From Oscillospiraceae bacterium (GTDB lineage: Bacteria; Bacillota; Clostridia; Oscillospirales; Ruminococcaceae), in contig JAFUOD010000007.1 in the NCBI GenBank assembly GCA_017472735.1, positions 124,001 to 188,000 of the forward strand: DNA of 64,000 nt, written 5' to 3'. Positions within the stretch are counted from its first letter, which is position 1. Each line of letters begins with the position of its first letter. The position numbers and the translations under genes were made by a program. Of this stretch, positions 51,572 to 60,567 are shown one piece after another. The notes below the pieces were generated by a model, which did no database searches, had not been told where the DNA came from, and saw only the letters and a program-made list of their open reading frames with translations.

Positions 51572-52960
51572 ATGGGCGCAAAAAATAATAATGCTGACAA
51601 TTTTGATGAGATCCTTTCATCGATTCTTGATTCTTCTGCTCAAAAGAGTAAAGAAGAAAACCGTGAGGGTGTGATCGCTGATATTCCAAGCTATAAAGAT
51701 GAGCTTGAAAAATATGCAAACACTTCGATTATTGATACTGAGCTTTCGAAAGAATTAGCCGATAACGATTCTTTAGTTTCGGGAAACACAAATGTATTCA
51801 TGTTTAGCAAGCCCGAGGAAAGCATGCCAAGCGATGAACCAGTAGTGACTGACAGGCACAATGAAGTACCTTCCAAACCTCGTGCAAAGAAGAAAAAACG
51901 CAGACGTGCAAATTATTCTGCTTACGGCGGATTAGTGCTTGCAACGCTTGTTTTGTGTTGTGCAATAATTATTGCTTTGTTTGGCATTGTTGTGGGGCGT
52001 GACGTTTTAGGAATTGACACAGGTGAATTCGAAAAATACACGATTTACATTCCCGAGGGTTCGACCACGACTGATATTGCAAACATTCTTTATGATGAGG
52101 GTATTATCTATTACACCGATGTTTTTAGGGTATTTGCAAAATTAAAGAGCGCTGACGGCAATATGTATCCCGGAGATATTGATGTTGCTGTAAACATGAG
52201 TTACTCCGATCTTATCGACAGTCTTATGATTCCTCGTGAGGCAAAAGAGACGGTGACAGTTACATTCCCCGAAGGTATTACACTTTATGCCGCAGCTTTA
52301 AAGCTTGAGGAAAGCGGGATTTGCGATGCACAGGAGTTTATTTTTGAATTTAACTCAAGTGTTTTTGGCTACGATTTTGAAAAGCACGTTGGATCTTCAA
52401 GCATGAAGCTATATAAATACGAGGGATATTTGTTCCCTGATACTTATGAATTTTATCTTGGAGATTCCACCCATAACATCGTAAGGAAGATAAAACAGCG
52501 CACTGACGAGATGATTTCTGCCGAGGTTATTAAAAGATGCAGTGAGCTTGGTTATACTCTTGACGAGATGATTACACTTGCTTCGATCGTTCAGCTCGAA
52601 TCTTGGAACTTTGAGGATATGAAAACGATTGCATCTGTCTTCCATAACAGACTTAATAATCCCGAGGTATTCCCAAAGCTCCAGTCCGATACGACATATT
52701 CATATATTAACGATGTAATTAAGGTTGTTTCGTCAATCGAATCGCAAGAGATGTATAACGCATATGATACTTACACCTGCAACGGTTTACCTGTTGGCGC
52801 AATATGCAACCCGGGTATGGATGCAATTAATGCGGTTTTATATCCTGATGAAACCGAATACTACTACTTCTGCGCTGACTTGTTTACTCGTGAAACCTTC
52901 TTTGCAGCTACTTATGAGGAACATCTTGATAACCTGAAGAAAGCAGGTTTATCTGCATAA
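51572..52960 (+). CDS. mltG: Endolytic transglycosylase MltG
   Basis: A 462-residue membrane-anchored enzyme that cuts nascent peptidoglycan strands. An N-terminal cytoplasmic region of about 110 residues ends in a basic cluster (KKKRRR), then a membrane helix (about 122-146), a LysM-like domain (IPEGSTTTDIANILYDEGI) and the YceG catalytic domain with LASIVQLES (conserved Glu) and the LQSDTTYSY and NPG motifs. ATG 51572 is chosen; a TTG at 51551 precedes the Shine-Dalgarno. Gene order with the U32 peptidase follows Bacillus yrrL-yrrN/O. Confidence 0.92.
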   Translation: MGAKNNNADNFDEILSSILDSSAQKSKEENREGVIADIPSYKDELEKYANTSIIDTELSKELADNDSLVSGNTNVFMFSKPEESMPSDEPVVTDRHNEVPSKPRAKKKKRRRANYSAYGGLVLATLVLCCAIIIALFGIVVGRDVLGIDTGEFEKYTIYIPEGSTTTDIANILYDEGIIYYTDVFRVFAKLKSADGNMYPGDIDVAVNMSYSDLIDSLMIPREAKETVTVTFPEGITLYAAALKLEESGICDAQEFIFEFNSSVFGYDFEKHVGSSSMKLYKYEGYLFPDTYEFYLGDSTHNIVRKIKQRTDEMISAEVIKRCSELGYTLDEMITLASIVQLESWNFEDMKTIASVFHNRLNNPEVFPKLQSDTTYSYINDVIKVVSSIESQEMYNAYDTYTCNGLPVGAICNPGMDAINAVLYPDETEYYYFCADLFTRETFFAATYEEHLDNLKKAGLSA

Positions 52961-52979
52961 ACCTAACGGAGGCATTATT

Positions 52980-54206
52980 TTGATTGATTACAATAAGCTT
53001 GAGGTTTTATCGCCTGCAGGCGACATGGAACGTTTTGACGCCGCACTTATGTATGGTGCTGACGCAATATATCTTGGCGGTCAGAGCTTTGGTATGCGCT
53101 CTTCACCTGCGAATTTTTCGTTCGAGGAGTTATCAACTGCCTGCAAGAAAGCACACGGTAAAGACGTAAAAGTATATTTAACCTGCAATACGCTGCCTAA
53201 AAACTCTGAAATTGCAAGCTTTGAAGGTTTTATCAAACAAGCTGAAGCTGCAGGCGTTGACGCCGTTATAGCAAACGACATAGGCGTTTTTTCCCTCATA
53301 AAAAAATATACACCCGATATGGAGATTCATGTTTCCACTCAGGCGGGAATTGTTAACTATGTTACTGCAAACGAGTTTTACAATATGGGTGCTAAGCGCG
53401 TAGTTTTGGCGCGTGAATTACCTCTTGAAGAAATTGCTGAAATCAGAGCAAAGACACCTAAGGATCTAGACATTGAGTGCTTTGTTCACGGTGCAATGTG
53501 CGTTTCGTTTTCGGGTAGATGTTTGCTTTCTCAGTATTTAGTTAACCGTGACGCTAACCGTGGTGAATGTGCTCAGCCCTGCAGATGGAACTATTACCTT
53601 ATGGAAGAAAAGCGTCCCAACGAGTTTTATCCTATTGGTGAGGACGAAAACGGTGCGTATATCCTTAACGCTAAAGACCTTTGCATGATAGAACATCTTG
53701 ATAAGCTTGCTAAAGCTGGCATAACAAGCTTTAAAATCGAAGGAAGATCCAAGTCGGCTTACTATGTATCTGTTGTTACAAATGCTTACAGAGCCGCTGT
53801 AGACATCTTAAAATCGAATCCTGATAACTATAAGCTTCCCGAATGGGTTAAAGAAGAAGTATTTAAGGTGTCGCACAGAAAATACTGCACAGGGTTCTAT
53901 TTCGGTCACCCAAAGGATTGCCAGTATTACGAAACAAGCGGATATGTCAGAAACTATGACGTTGTTGCTATTGTTGACGATTACCACGATGGCAGACTTT
54001 GGTGCACCCAGCGCAACCGCTTCTTTAAAGGTGATGAGCTTGAGATTTTAACTCCTAACCAAAAGCCTGTTATTATTAAGGCTGATGAGATTATAAACGA
54101 GCTTGGTGAAAGCGTTGAAGCCGCAAACAAAGCCACCATGAAGTTTTCACTTTCTTGCGATAAGGAATTTATCAAAGGATCGATTATAAGAAAAGCTAAT
54201 ATTTAA
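52980..54206 (+). CDS. Peptidase U32 family protein (TrhP-like tRNA hydroxylation protein)
   Basis: A 408-residue protein. It begins with KLEVLSPAGDMERFDAAL and contains the U32 signature IECFVHGAMCVSFSGRCLLS. Cysteines in GECAQPCRWNY may bind an iron-sulfur cluster. Despite the name, homologues TrhP (B. subtilis YrrN/YrrO) make 5-hydroxyuridine in tRNA in a prephenate-dependent reaction, and here the gene follows mltG as in Bacillus, supporting that role. The start is TTG with GGAGG 7 bases before. Confidence 0.9.
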   Translation: MIDYNKLEVLSPAGDMERFDAALMYGADAIYLGGQSFGMRSSPANFSFEELSTACKKAHGKDVKVYLTCNTLPKNSEIASFEGFIKQAEAAGVDAVIANDIGVFSLIKKYTPDMEIHVSTQAGIVNYVTANEFYNMGAKRVVLARELPLEEIAEIRAKTPKDLDIECFVHGAMCVSFSGRCLLSQYLVNRDANRGECAQPCRWNYYLMEEKRPNEFYPIGEDENGAYILNAKDLCMIEHLDKLAKAGITSFKIEGRSKSAYYVSVVTNAYRAAVDILKSNPDNYKLPEWVKEEVFKVSHRKYCTGFYFGHPKDCQYYETSGYVRNYDVVAIVDDYHDGRLWCTQRNRFFKGDELEILTPNQKPVIIKADEIINELGESVEAANKATMKFSLSCDKEFIKGSIIRKANI

Positions 54207-54223
54207 TATATGGAGGGATAACC

Positions 54224-55180
54224 GTGTACCCGCTGATATTAAATGCGCCTCTTAAAGATTATATCTGGGGCGGAACAAGACTTAAAAGTGAATACGGATT
54301 TGAATCTGATAAGGACAAGGTTGCCGAAGCATGGGTGCTGTCTTGTCATAAAGATGGCGCTAACACTGTTATAAACGGCGAGTTTGCGGGCAAAACTTTA
54401 TCTGAAGTTCTAGGTATTTGGGGTGAAAAATCCCTCGGAGAAAACGCCTGCAAATTTGAATATTTCCCGATATTGATCAAGCTTATTGATGCTTGCGATA
54501 AGCTATCTGTTCAGGTTCACCCAGATGATGAGTATGCACTTAAGGTCGAGGGAGAGTACGGCAAGACCGAGATGTGGTATATTGTAGACTGCAACCCCGG
54601 TGCTAAGCTTTTATATGGCTTTAAGAATGAGATCAGCAAGGATGAGTTTGCCGAGCGCATTAAAAGCAACACCCTTGATGATGTTGTGAATTATGTAAAC
54701 GTTAACAAAGGCGATGTTTTCTTTATTCCTGCCGGTACACTTCACGCAATAGGCGAGGGGATACTGATTGCCGAGGTTCAGCAGAATTCTAACACTACAT
54801 ACCGTGTTTCTGACTATGGAAGACTGGGTGCTGACGGTAATCCGCGCGAGCTTCATGTTGAAAAAGCAAAAGACGTCACCTTGACTGTTCCGCCTATGCA
54901 TCCTTACGGGAATATAGGCAATAGCAGGGAAGCAGGGGACACGGTAATCAGAGAACTTGTAAAGTGTGACAAGTTCACAGCCGAACATCTTTCATTAAAA
55001 GGCGAGTTTGATATATTAAATGATGACAGCTTTGTATCAATTGTTGTCTTAGAGGGCAATGCAACGCTTAAGTGGGATAACGAAGCAATGGAACTTGCGA
55101 AAGGTTCAAGCGTGTTTGTGCCTGCAGGGCTGGCTGTAAAGCTTTGCGGTGTGGCTAGCGTTCTGTGCAGTAGGATATAG
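54224..55180 (+). CDS. manA: Class I mannose-6-phosphate isomerase
   Basis: A 318-residue zinc enzyme interconverting mannose 6-phosphate and fructose 6-phosphate. The opening PLKDYIWGGTRL is typical of the short Firmicute type; zinc ligands lie in VQVHPDD near residues 104-110 and in KTEMWYI, and FIPAGTLHAIGEG is the active-site strand. The start is GTG with TGGAGGG upstream. It ends against a bidirectional terminator shared with the convergent xer gene. Confidence 0.92.
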   Translation: MYPLILNAPLKDYIWGGTRLKSEYGFESDKDKVAEAWVLSCHKDGANTVINGEFAGKTLSEVLGIWGEKSLGENACKFEYFPILIKLIDACDKLSVQVHPDDEYALKVEGEYGKTEMWYIVDCNPGAKLLYGFKNEISKDEFAERIKSNTLDDVVNYVNVNKGDVFFIPAGTLHAIGEGILIAEVQQNSNTTYRVSDYGRLGADGNPRELHVEKAKDVTLTVPPMHPYGNIGNSREAGDTVIRELVKCDKFTAEHLSLKGEFDILNDDSFVSIVVLEGNATLKWDNEAMELAKGSSVFVPAGLAVKLCGVASVLCSRI

Positions 55181-55185
55181 GGAAA

Positions 55186-55219
55186 AAGACGGATAGTATA
55201 TGCTACCCGTCTTATTTTT
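55186..55219. terminator. Bidirectional terminator between manA and xer
   Basis: Stem AAGACGG / CCGTCTT with an inner TAG/CTA pair around a short loop, flanked by AAAAA on one side and TTTTT on the other. It overlaps the xer stop codon. Confidence 0.8.
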
Positions 55220-56237
55220 CTTCATTGTGATTAGAGTCATCATCTTTAGATTTACTTGTTAAATTTTTAACATGTGCAAGAGGGGAGTTTTCCGCTGCCT
55301 TTTTCCTGTCGTTATCTGATAGGTGAGTGTAAATCTGCGTTGTCGCAACACTAACATGGCCTAAAACATCCTTTAAAACCATTGGGTCCACACCACCGTA
55401 TTCATACATTAGTGTTGCAGCAGTATGGCGCAATTTGTGTGTTGATAATCCCAAATTTCCAAGTCCTGCACGCTTAAGCTGATCTTCAACAATGCGCTGA
55501 ACACGGCGCGTTGTAAGCCTGTTTAGATGGTTTGCATGGCTTGAAATGAATATAGCATTAGGCTCAATATTTGATTTCGGACGCACCGCTAAATAGGCAT
55601 TAAGCGCCGAAATACAAGCATCGTTTATGTAAATGATACGCTCTTTTTGACCTTTGCCAAACACACGCAAGGTTCGTGCAGTTTCGCTGTAATCAGAAAT
55701 ATTCAGCCCCACAAGCTCACTTAAACGCATGCCGCAGTTTAAAAACAAAGTAATGATGCAATAGTCACGCTCACGATTCTTGCTATCTACATCTTTTAAT
55801 AATTGCAGGCTCTGGTCAAGCTCGAGGTATTTGGGCAAAGTCTTCGCTTCCTTAGGGCGCTCGAGTTCTGTTAAAGGATTATTTCTGATTTTCGAAGTTT
55901 TATCGCACAGATAATTATAAAAAGCCTTTAAAGATGTTGTGCGCCTTGCACGCGAGGTAGAATTGTTTTTGCGCTCGACAGCCAAATAATTTAAATACTC
56001 ATAAGCATCTAATAAAGAAAATGACTCAAGCAATGAGATCGGAACATCAGAAATTGCAATCTCATCAAACGGAGTATTTACATCAGCCAAACCATTTTGA
56101 AGTTTTAAATAGCGAAGGAAGATACTAAGATCGTTGTAATATGAATCAACAGTTTTTTCTGTGCGACCTTTAACAACGCTTAAGTATGTTAAAAACTCTC
56201 TTAAATATGACGGACAATCGGAATATTTGTATGCCAT
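55212..56237 (-). CDS. xer: Tyrosine recombinase (XerC/XerD type)
   Basis: A 341-residue site-specific recombinase that resolves chromosome dimers or acts on related sites. The N-terminal SAM-like domain (LREFLTYLSVVKGRTEKTVDSYY) is followed by the catalytic domain with Arg in CGMRLSEL (near 170), HKLRH (near 267), GHVSVATTQIYTHL with the nucleophile Tyr near 302. ATG 56237 is chosen because the longer frame from GTG 56285 begins inside a palindrome and lacks a Shine-Dalgarno. It lies downstream of mutS2. An unusually long Lys/Asp-rich tail (about 25 residues) follows the Tyr. A dif-like site lies 42 bases before the start. Confidence 0.9.
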   Translation of the reverse strand: MAYKYSDCPSYLREFLTYLSVVKGRTEKTVDSYYNDLSIFLRYLKLQNGLADVNTPFDEIAISDVPISLLESFSLLDAYEYLNYLAVERKNNSTSRARRTTSLKAFYNYLCDKTSKIRNNPLTELERPKEAKTLPKYLELDQSLQLLKDVDSKNRERDYCIITLFLNCGMRLSELVGLNISDYSETARTLRVFGKGQKERIIYINDACISALNAYLAVRPKSNIEPNAIFISSHANHLNRLTTRRVQRIVEDQLKRAGLGNLGLSTHKLRHTAATLMYEYGGVDPMVLKDVLGHVSVATTQIYTHLSDNDRKKAAENSPLAHVKNLTSKSKDDDSNHNEEK

Positions 56238-56278
56238 ACACGTTATTAGCCCTAAAACCAAAGATTCTGCTCCCCTAA

Positions 56279-56306
56279 TGTTCACATAATTTCTATTATG
56301 TGAACA
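56279..56306. other. dif-like: dif-like Xer recombination site
   Basis: Left arm TGTTCACATAA, six-base centre TTTCTA, right arm TTATGTGAACA: 11-6-11 bases, as in bacterial dif sites. The arms are exact inverted repeats (the symmetry extends to 13 bp, 56278-56307). By eye against the published sites as I remember them, 20 of 28 bases agree with E. coli dif and 19 of 28 with B. subtilis dif, best in the inner parts ATAA and TTATGT. It lies between mutS2 and the xer gene. It could also be an operator or hairpin. Confidence 0.6.
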
Positions 56307-56366
56307 TGGCGATATATCTTGATGGAAGAGCTTTTTCTACCTCCCCTCTGGAAAAATATCAAAAAA

Positions 56367-58760
56367 TCACTTTAATTCAACAACTGTAACGCCGTCTTCA
56401 CCTTCACCATAAACGCCCTTGCGTGACGACGCCACAGAAGGATGACGCCTTAAATGGTTTCTAACTGCGTTTTTCAAAATTCCTGTACCGATTCCGTGTA
56501 TTATCGTGACTACTTTGTTGCCACTCATCACAGCATTATCAATAAACGTATCGAGCTCGTACAATCCTTCGTCAACAGTCATTCCTCTAATATCAAGTTC
56601 AATTGATGCTTTTCTGGTTGCACGGCTTTCAACACCTTTGGTTGATACATTTGCGCCTTTTGGTTTAATTTTTGAATTATTAAATGTAACTTCTTTTTCA
56701 ACAAGCCTAAGCTTTGAAACATGCACCTTGGTTTTCATAATTCCAACTTGCACCATACAGTTCCCCTGCGCATCGGGTGTAGAAATTAAAATGCCTGATT
56801 TCTTGGAATCATAAACAAGAACATCATCGCCTTTTTTAAGAGGCCTTGGCAAAACATATGTTTCGCTTTCACTCGAACCAAGTTTTGCTGCCTCACTGTA
56901 AAGGCTTTCTACATTACGCTTATACTGTGTCTTTTGTTCAGCCACCAGCTTCGAGAAATCTTCTTTATCCTTTGCTTTTTTAAGTTCTTCAAGCTGATCC
57001 ATAAGCTGCTGTGACTGTCGGCTGATGCGGTCGATAATAGCTCTTGCTTCACGGTGAGCAGTGTCAAGCTCTTTTTCTTTTTTCTTTAGAAGCTCGTCAC
57101 GCTCTCTTGAAAGCTCTGCACGAAGCGTCTCCGCTTCCCTCTTATACTGTTCAGCAAGTCTTGTGTTTTCTTCAAGCTGTTGACGAGTGGCTTCTAAATT
57201 ATCTAAAATCTTTTCAAAACGTTTCGATTCACTGGAAAGCATACCCTGAGCATTTTTGATTATTTCTTCACTTAAACCCAAACGCGAAGAAATTGCAAAA
57301 GCATTTGATTTACCGGGCGAGCCTATAATCAGCCTGTAAGTGGGTCTAAGCGTTTTAACGTCAAATTCGCATGAGGCATTCTCTACGCCATCTGTTTCAA
57401 GAGCATACATCTTAAGCTCTTGATAGTGCGTAGTTGTTACAAGCTTGGCACCAAGGCTGTTTATCTTTTCAATAATTGATACTGCCAAAGCTGCGCCTTC
57501 TACAGGGTCGGTACCCGAACCGAGCTCATCGATTAAAACAAGCGACTTATAATTGACGGTTTCTAAGATCTCTACAACTCTGTTCATGTGTGATGAGAAA
57601 GTGGAAAGGTTGTGCTCTATAGATTGCTGATCACCAATGTCTACTAAAATTTTCTCAAAAACAGTTATCTTACTGCCATCAGAAACAGGTATCATAAGGC
57701 CGCACATTGTCATCAATGTAAGCAAGCCTACAGTTTTTAAAGTAACCGTTTTACCACCGGTGTTAGGGCCCGTGATTATAAGAGAATCATAGTTACTGCC
57801 GAGTGTAAAGTCAATAGGTACAACCTTATCTGCTTCGATAAGAGGATGGCGCGCTTTTCTAAGGATTATCTCACCGTCGTCCGATATTTCGGGCATGGTG
57901 GCATTCATTTTTGTGCCTAAATTTGCTTTTGCAAAGTAAAGATTAAGCAAAGCGCTTGCCTGATAGTCCGAAATAATTTGCTCGGCAAATTCAGCAACGT
58001 TGCCCGAAAGTTCTCTGATAATTCTTTCAATTTCATCCTGCTCTTTGCCTTTAAGAACTCTTATTTCGTTGTTGGCTTCTACAACTGCCATAGGCTCGAT
58101 AAAGAAAGTCTGTCCACTGGCAGAGGTATCGTGAACAAGGCCAGGCACATGGTTTTTGTGCTCAGACTTTACAGGCAAAACATATCTGCCGTCACGCATT
58201 GTAACAACGCTTTCCTGCAAATAGGTCTGCGTGCTCGATGATTTGATCATCTTATCAAGCGTGTCTCTTATCTTTGCGCCGGCACTAACCAGCTTACGTC
58301 TTATTGATGCAAGCTCTGTGCTTGCAGTATCAGCAAGCTCTTCCTCGTTTAAAACAGCAAGGTTAATTCTATCATTCAGCCATTTGTTTTCAAACAAACA
58401 TTCAAACAGGTAATCAAGCTTAAAAACTTCTTCCGGGAACTGTCTTCTCCATGATTTTAAAGCCTCAACCTGTGTAAGCATTTTAGAAATGTCCAAAAGC
58501 TCACGCAAAGACAACGCAGAGCCGTTTTGAGCGCGCTTTGCAATTGTTGCGGCATCGGTAAAGTTAAAGAAGCTTGGTGTACCGAAGCGTGTAGTAGCGT
58601 TATATGTTTCGAACGTCTTTTCGACTTCGAGTTTCACTTCGTCAAGGTCTGTTGACGGAGTAACCTCGCTTGCCAGTTGTTTTGAATACTCATTCGTGCA
58701 TTGGTTGACGAGCATTTCAAGTATTTTATGTAATTCAAGTGTTATGTGATGATCATTCAT
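56367..58760 (-). CDS. mutS2: MutS2 family DNA/ribosome-rescue ATPase with Smr domain
   Basis: A 797-residue protein. The MutS-type core has Walker A GPNTGGKTVTLKT near 329-341, DIGDQQSIEHNLSTFSSH (signature) and LVLIDELGSGTDPVEGAAL (Walker B). A long coiled coil (about 510-640) leads to a C-terminal Smr nuclease domain (LDIRGMTVDEGL ... IIHGIGTGILK). Homologues suppress recombination or split collided ribosomes in Firmicutes. It shares 8 bases with recO and precedes xer. Confidence 0.95.
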   Translation of the reverse strand: MNDHHITLELHKILEMLVNQCTNEYSKQLASEVTPSTDLDEVKLEVEKTFETYNATTRFGTPSFFNFTDAATIAKRAQNGSALSLRELLDISKMLTQVEALKSWRRQFPEEVFKLDYLFECLFENKWLNDRINLAVLNEEELADTASTELASIRRKLVSAGAKIRDTLDKMIKSSSTQTYLQESVVTMRDGRYVLPVKSEHKNHVPGLVHDTSASGQTFFIEPMAVVEANNEIRVLKGKEQDEIERIIRELSGNVAEFAEQIISDYQASALLNLYFAKANLGTKMNATMPEISDDGEIILRKARHPLIEADKVVPIDFTLGSNYDSLIITGPNTGGKTVTLKTVGLLTLMTMCGLMIPVSDGSKITVFEKILVDIGDQQSIEHNLSTFSSHMNRVVEILETVNYKSLVLIDELGSGTDPVEGAALAVSIIEKINSLGAKLVTTTHYQELKMYALETDGVENASCEFDVKTLRPTYRLIIGSPGKSNAFAISSRLGLSEEIIKNAQGMLSSESKRFEKILDNLEATRQQLEENTRLAEQYKREAETLRAELSRERDELLKKKEKELDTAHREARAIIDRISRQSQQLMDQLEELKKAKDKEDFSKLVAEQKTQYKRNVESLYSEAAKLGSSESETYVLPRPLKKGDDVLVYDSKKSGILISTPDAQGNCMVQVGIMKTKVHVSKLRLVEKEVTFNNSKIKPKGANVSTKGVESRATRKASIELDIRGMTVDEGLYELDTFIDNAVMSGNKVVTIIHGIGTGILKNAVRNHLRRHPSVASSRKGVYGEGEDGVTVVELK

Positions 58761-59514
58761 AGTTTTTACCGTTCGTTATAGTTTTATAAAAAACAAGTGT
58801 AGAGAAATGCTTATCAAGCTGAAGCTTGATATATCTCTCTGTAATTACGTTAAGCATTTCCAAATAGTCTTGCGAAAGCTTAAAGCTGAAAAGCCTTTCC
58901 ATATCAGTTAAAGCTATATATCTTATTGCATGCAAGAGGGTTTCATCTATCACCTCGAAAGTACGCAGATCTCTCGCTCCGCAGCAGTTTTCGCAATAGA
59001 TCTTGCCGCCTTTAAGATCAAACTGCATTTGAGGTGCAGAGTATGTCAAACATTCGCAACAACCGATCAGATTAGGAACCAGACCTATCTCGCTCATCAG
59101 TCTAAGCTCGAAAATAGATTTTAACAGTTTGGGCTCTTTATTTTTATCCTCTAAAAAATGAAGGGTGTTTAATATAAGTCTGAGCACTTCCCCACTCTGT
59201 TCATAAGTAGAGGTATAAAGCAAAAGTTCGCAAAAATAGCTGGCAAGGGCAAAACGTTCAACATCAAGCCTAATATCATAAAAAATCCTTATAGGCTCTG
59301 CCGAATTTAAAATATATCTTCCTTTACTTTCTGATATGCAGTAATTGGCATAACAAAACATTTGTGCCACACTTGAGTTTTTAGCATTCGCTTTTTTAAC
59401 ACCCTTTGCGCTGACAGTAATCAGACCCATAGAGTCGGTAAGTATATCTAAAAGCTTATCATTTTCGCCGTATGCCCGTTCCTTCAGAACTAAGCCTTTT
59501 ACTGTAATCAGCAT
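58753..59514 (-). CDS. recO: DNA repair protein RecO
   Basis: A 253-residue recombination mediator that loads RecA with RecR. The N-terminal OB fold is recognisable (VKGLVLKERAYGENDKLLDILT ... GVKKANAK). A zinc finger is present: CCEC near 154-157 and CENC near 178-181. The start ATG lies inside the end of the yqzL-like gene; the end overlaps mutS2 by 8 bases. Good length for the family. Confidence 0.93.
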   Translation of the reverse strand: MLITVKGLVLKERAYGENDKLLDILTDSMGLITVSAKGVKKANAKNSSVAQMFCYANYCISESKGRYILNSAEPIRIFYDIRLDVERFALASYFCELLLYTSTYEQSGEVLRLILNTLHFLEDKNKEPKLLKSIFELRLMSEIGLVPNLIGCCECLTYSAPQMQFDLKGGKIYCENCCGARDLRTFEVIDETLLHAIRYIALTDMERLFSFKLSQDYLEMLNVITERYIKLQLDKHFSTLVFYKTITNGKNYE

Positions 59515-59605
59515 CGTCAGTTCCGCCTTGCTTTTGTTTATAATTTAAATAATCGGCAATCTTTCCCGATTTATAAAACTTGTCCCATTCATAACTTTCA
59601 ATCAT
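59459..59605 (-). CDS. yqzL: YqzL-like small protein between era and recO
   Basis: A 48-residue reading frame, ATG at 59605 to TGA at 59459, with AAAGG 10 bases before the start. The protein reads WDKFYKSGKIADYLNYK in its first half, which fits the YqzL pattern of a Trp, Phe, a Gly-x-Ile turn and YLxYK. Bacillus has yqzL in exactly this place between era and recO. It overlaps the recO start by 56 bases. The family has no known function. The second half (Gly/Lys/Arg-rich) is in a stretch also read as RecO in another frame. Confidence 0.72.
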   Translation of the reverse strand: MIESYEWDKFYKSGKIADYLNYKQKQGGTDDADYSKRLSSEGTGIRRK

Positions 59606-59664
59606 CTAATCGCCGCCTTTCGTTTTTATGATAAGCGGATTATATGATCATATGAGTGGTAAAA

Positions 59665-60567
59665 TCAGTCGGAGGAAAGACCAAAGTTTTTAATTAAGCC
59701 TTCACGGTTGCGCCAACCCTCTTTAACCTTTACCCAAAGCTGGAGGTTTGTTTTTATCATAAAGAAGCTTTCAAGGTCGTGTCTTGCAAGCTGGCCTGCT
59801 CTTTTTAGCATTGAACCGCCTTTGCCGATAACAATGCCCTTATGAGATTCACGTTCACAATAAATTACTGCTCCGATGTCTAAAACGCCCTCGCCGTACT
59901 TATTGTCGTGCTCACTCATGGTTTCAATATCAACTGCAATACCATGAGGCACTTCGTCGCTTAAAAGCTCCAAAAGCTTTTCACGGATGATCTCTGAAAC
60001 GATTACTCGCTCGGGTTGATCGGTGAACTTATCATCCGGGAAATAGTGAGGCCCCTCAACAGCATAAGCAGCAATTGTATCCATAATTATATCAATACCG
60101 TCTTTTTCAAGTGCACTGATAGGAATAACTGCCTTAAAGTCATGCAAGGCAGAATACTCAGCAATTACAGGTATTAAATCCTCTTTGTTAGTAACAAGGT
60201 CAATTTTGTTAACAACCAAAATGGCAGGAGTTTTTGACGAAAGCGTGGTACTTAAAAGCGATTTTTCAGCCTCGTTAGGTTTTTTTGTTGCATCAACAAC
60301 AAGTAAAGCACAATCTATCGACGAAACCGAGTTATTGATAGCTTTGATCATGTGGTCGCTAAGCTTGTCCCTAGATTTATGCATACCGGGGGTATCGATA
60401 AATACATACTGAGTCTCCCCTTCAGTTAATACACCTGTAATCTTTGTTCTTGTTGTTTGAGGTTTAGAGCTGACAGCCGCAACTTTTTCACCAATCAATG
60501 CATTTAAAAGCGATGATTTACCCGCATTCGGTCTGCCGACGATTGTAATAAAAGCATTCTTACTCAT
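59665..60567 (-). CDS. era: GTPase Era
   Basis: A 300-residue ribosome-assembly GTPase. G1 GRPNAGKSS, G2 region TTRTKITG, G3 DTPGMH, G4 NKID and G5 ISA are all present. The C-terminal KH domain has GVVIGKGGSMLKRAG, which binds the 3' end of 16S rRNA. ATG 60567 is chosen over the upstream 60579 because GAGG lies 6-7 bases before it and it overlaps ybeY by 8 bases. Position before recO is conserved. Confidence 0.95.
   Translation of the reverse strand: MSKNAFITIVGRPNAGKSSLLNALIGEKVAAVSSKPQTTRTKITGVLTEGETQYVFIDTPGMHKSRDKLSDHMIKAINNSVSSIDCALLVVDATKKPNEAEKSLLSTTLSSKTPAILVVNKIDLVTNKEDLIPVIAEYSALHDFKAVIPISALEKDGIDIIMDTIAAYAVEGPHYFPDDKFTDQPERVIVSEIIREKLLELLSDEVPHGIAVDIETMSEHDNKYGEGVLDIGAVIYCERESHKGIVIGKGGSMLKRAGQLARHDLESFFMIKTNLQLWVKVKEGWRNREGLIKNFGLSSD

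Noticed and set aside
56238..56285. N-terminal extension of the xer gene from GTG at 56285
   Set aside because: The GTG lies inside the 13-bp palindrome, has no Shine-Dalgarno, and the added 16 residues are not like Xer N-termini, whereas ATG 56237 gives the usual start.
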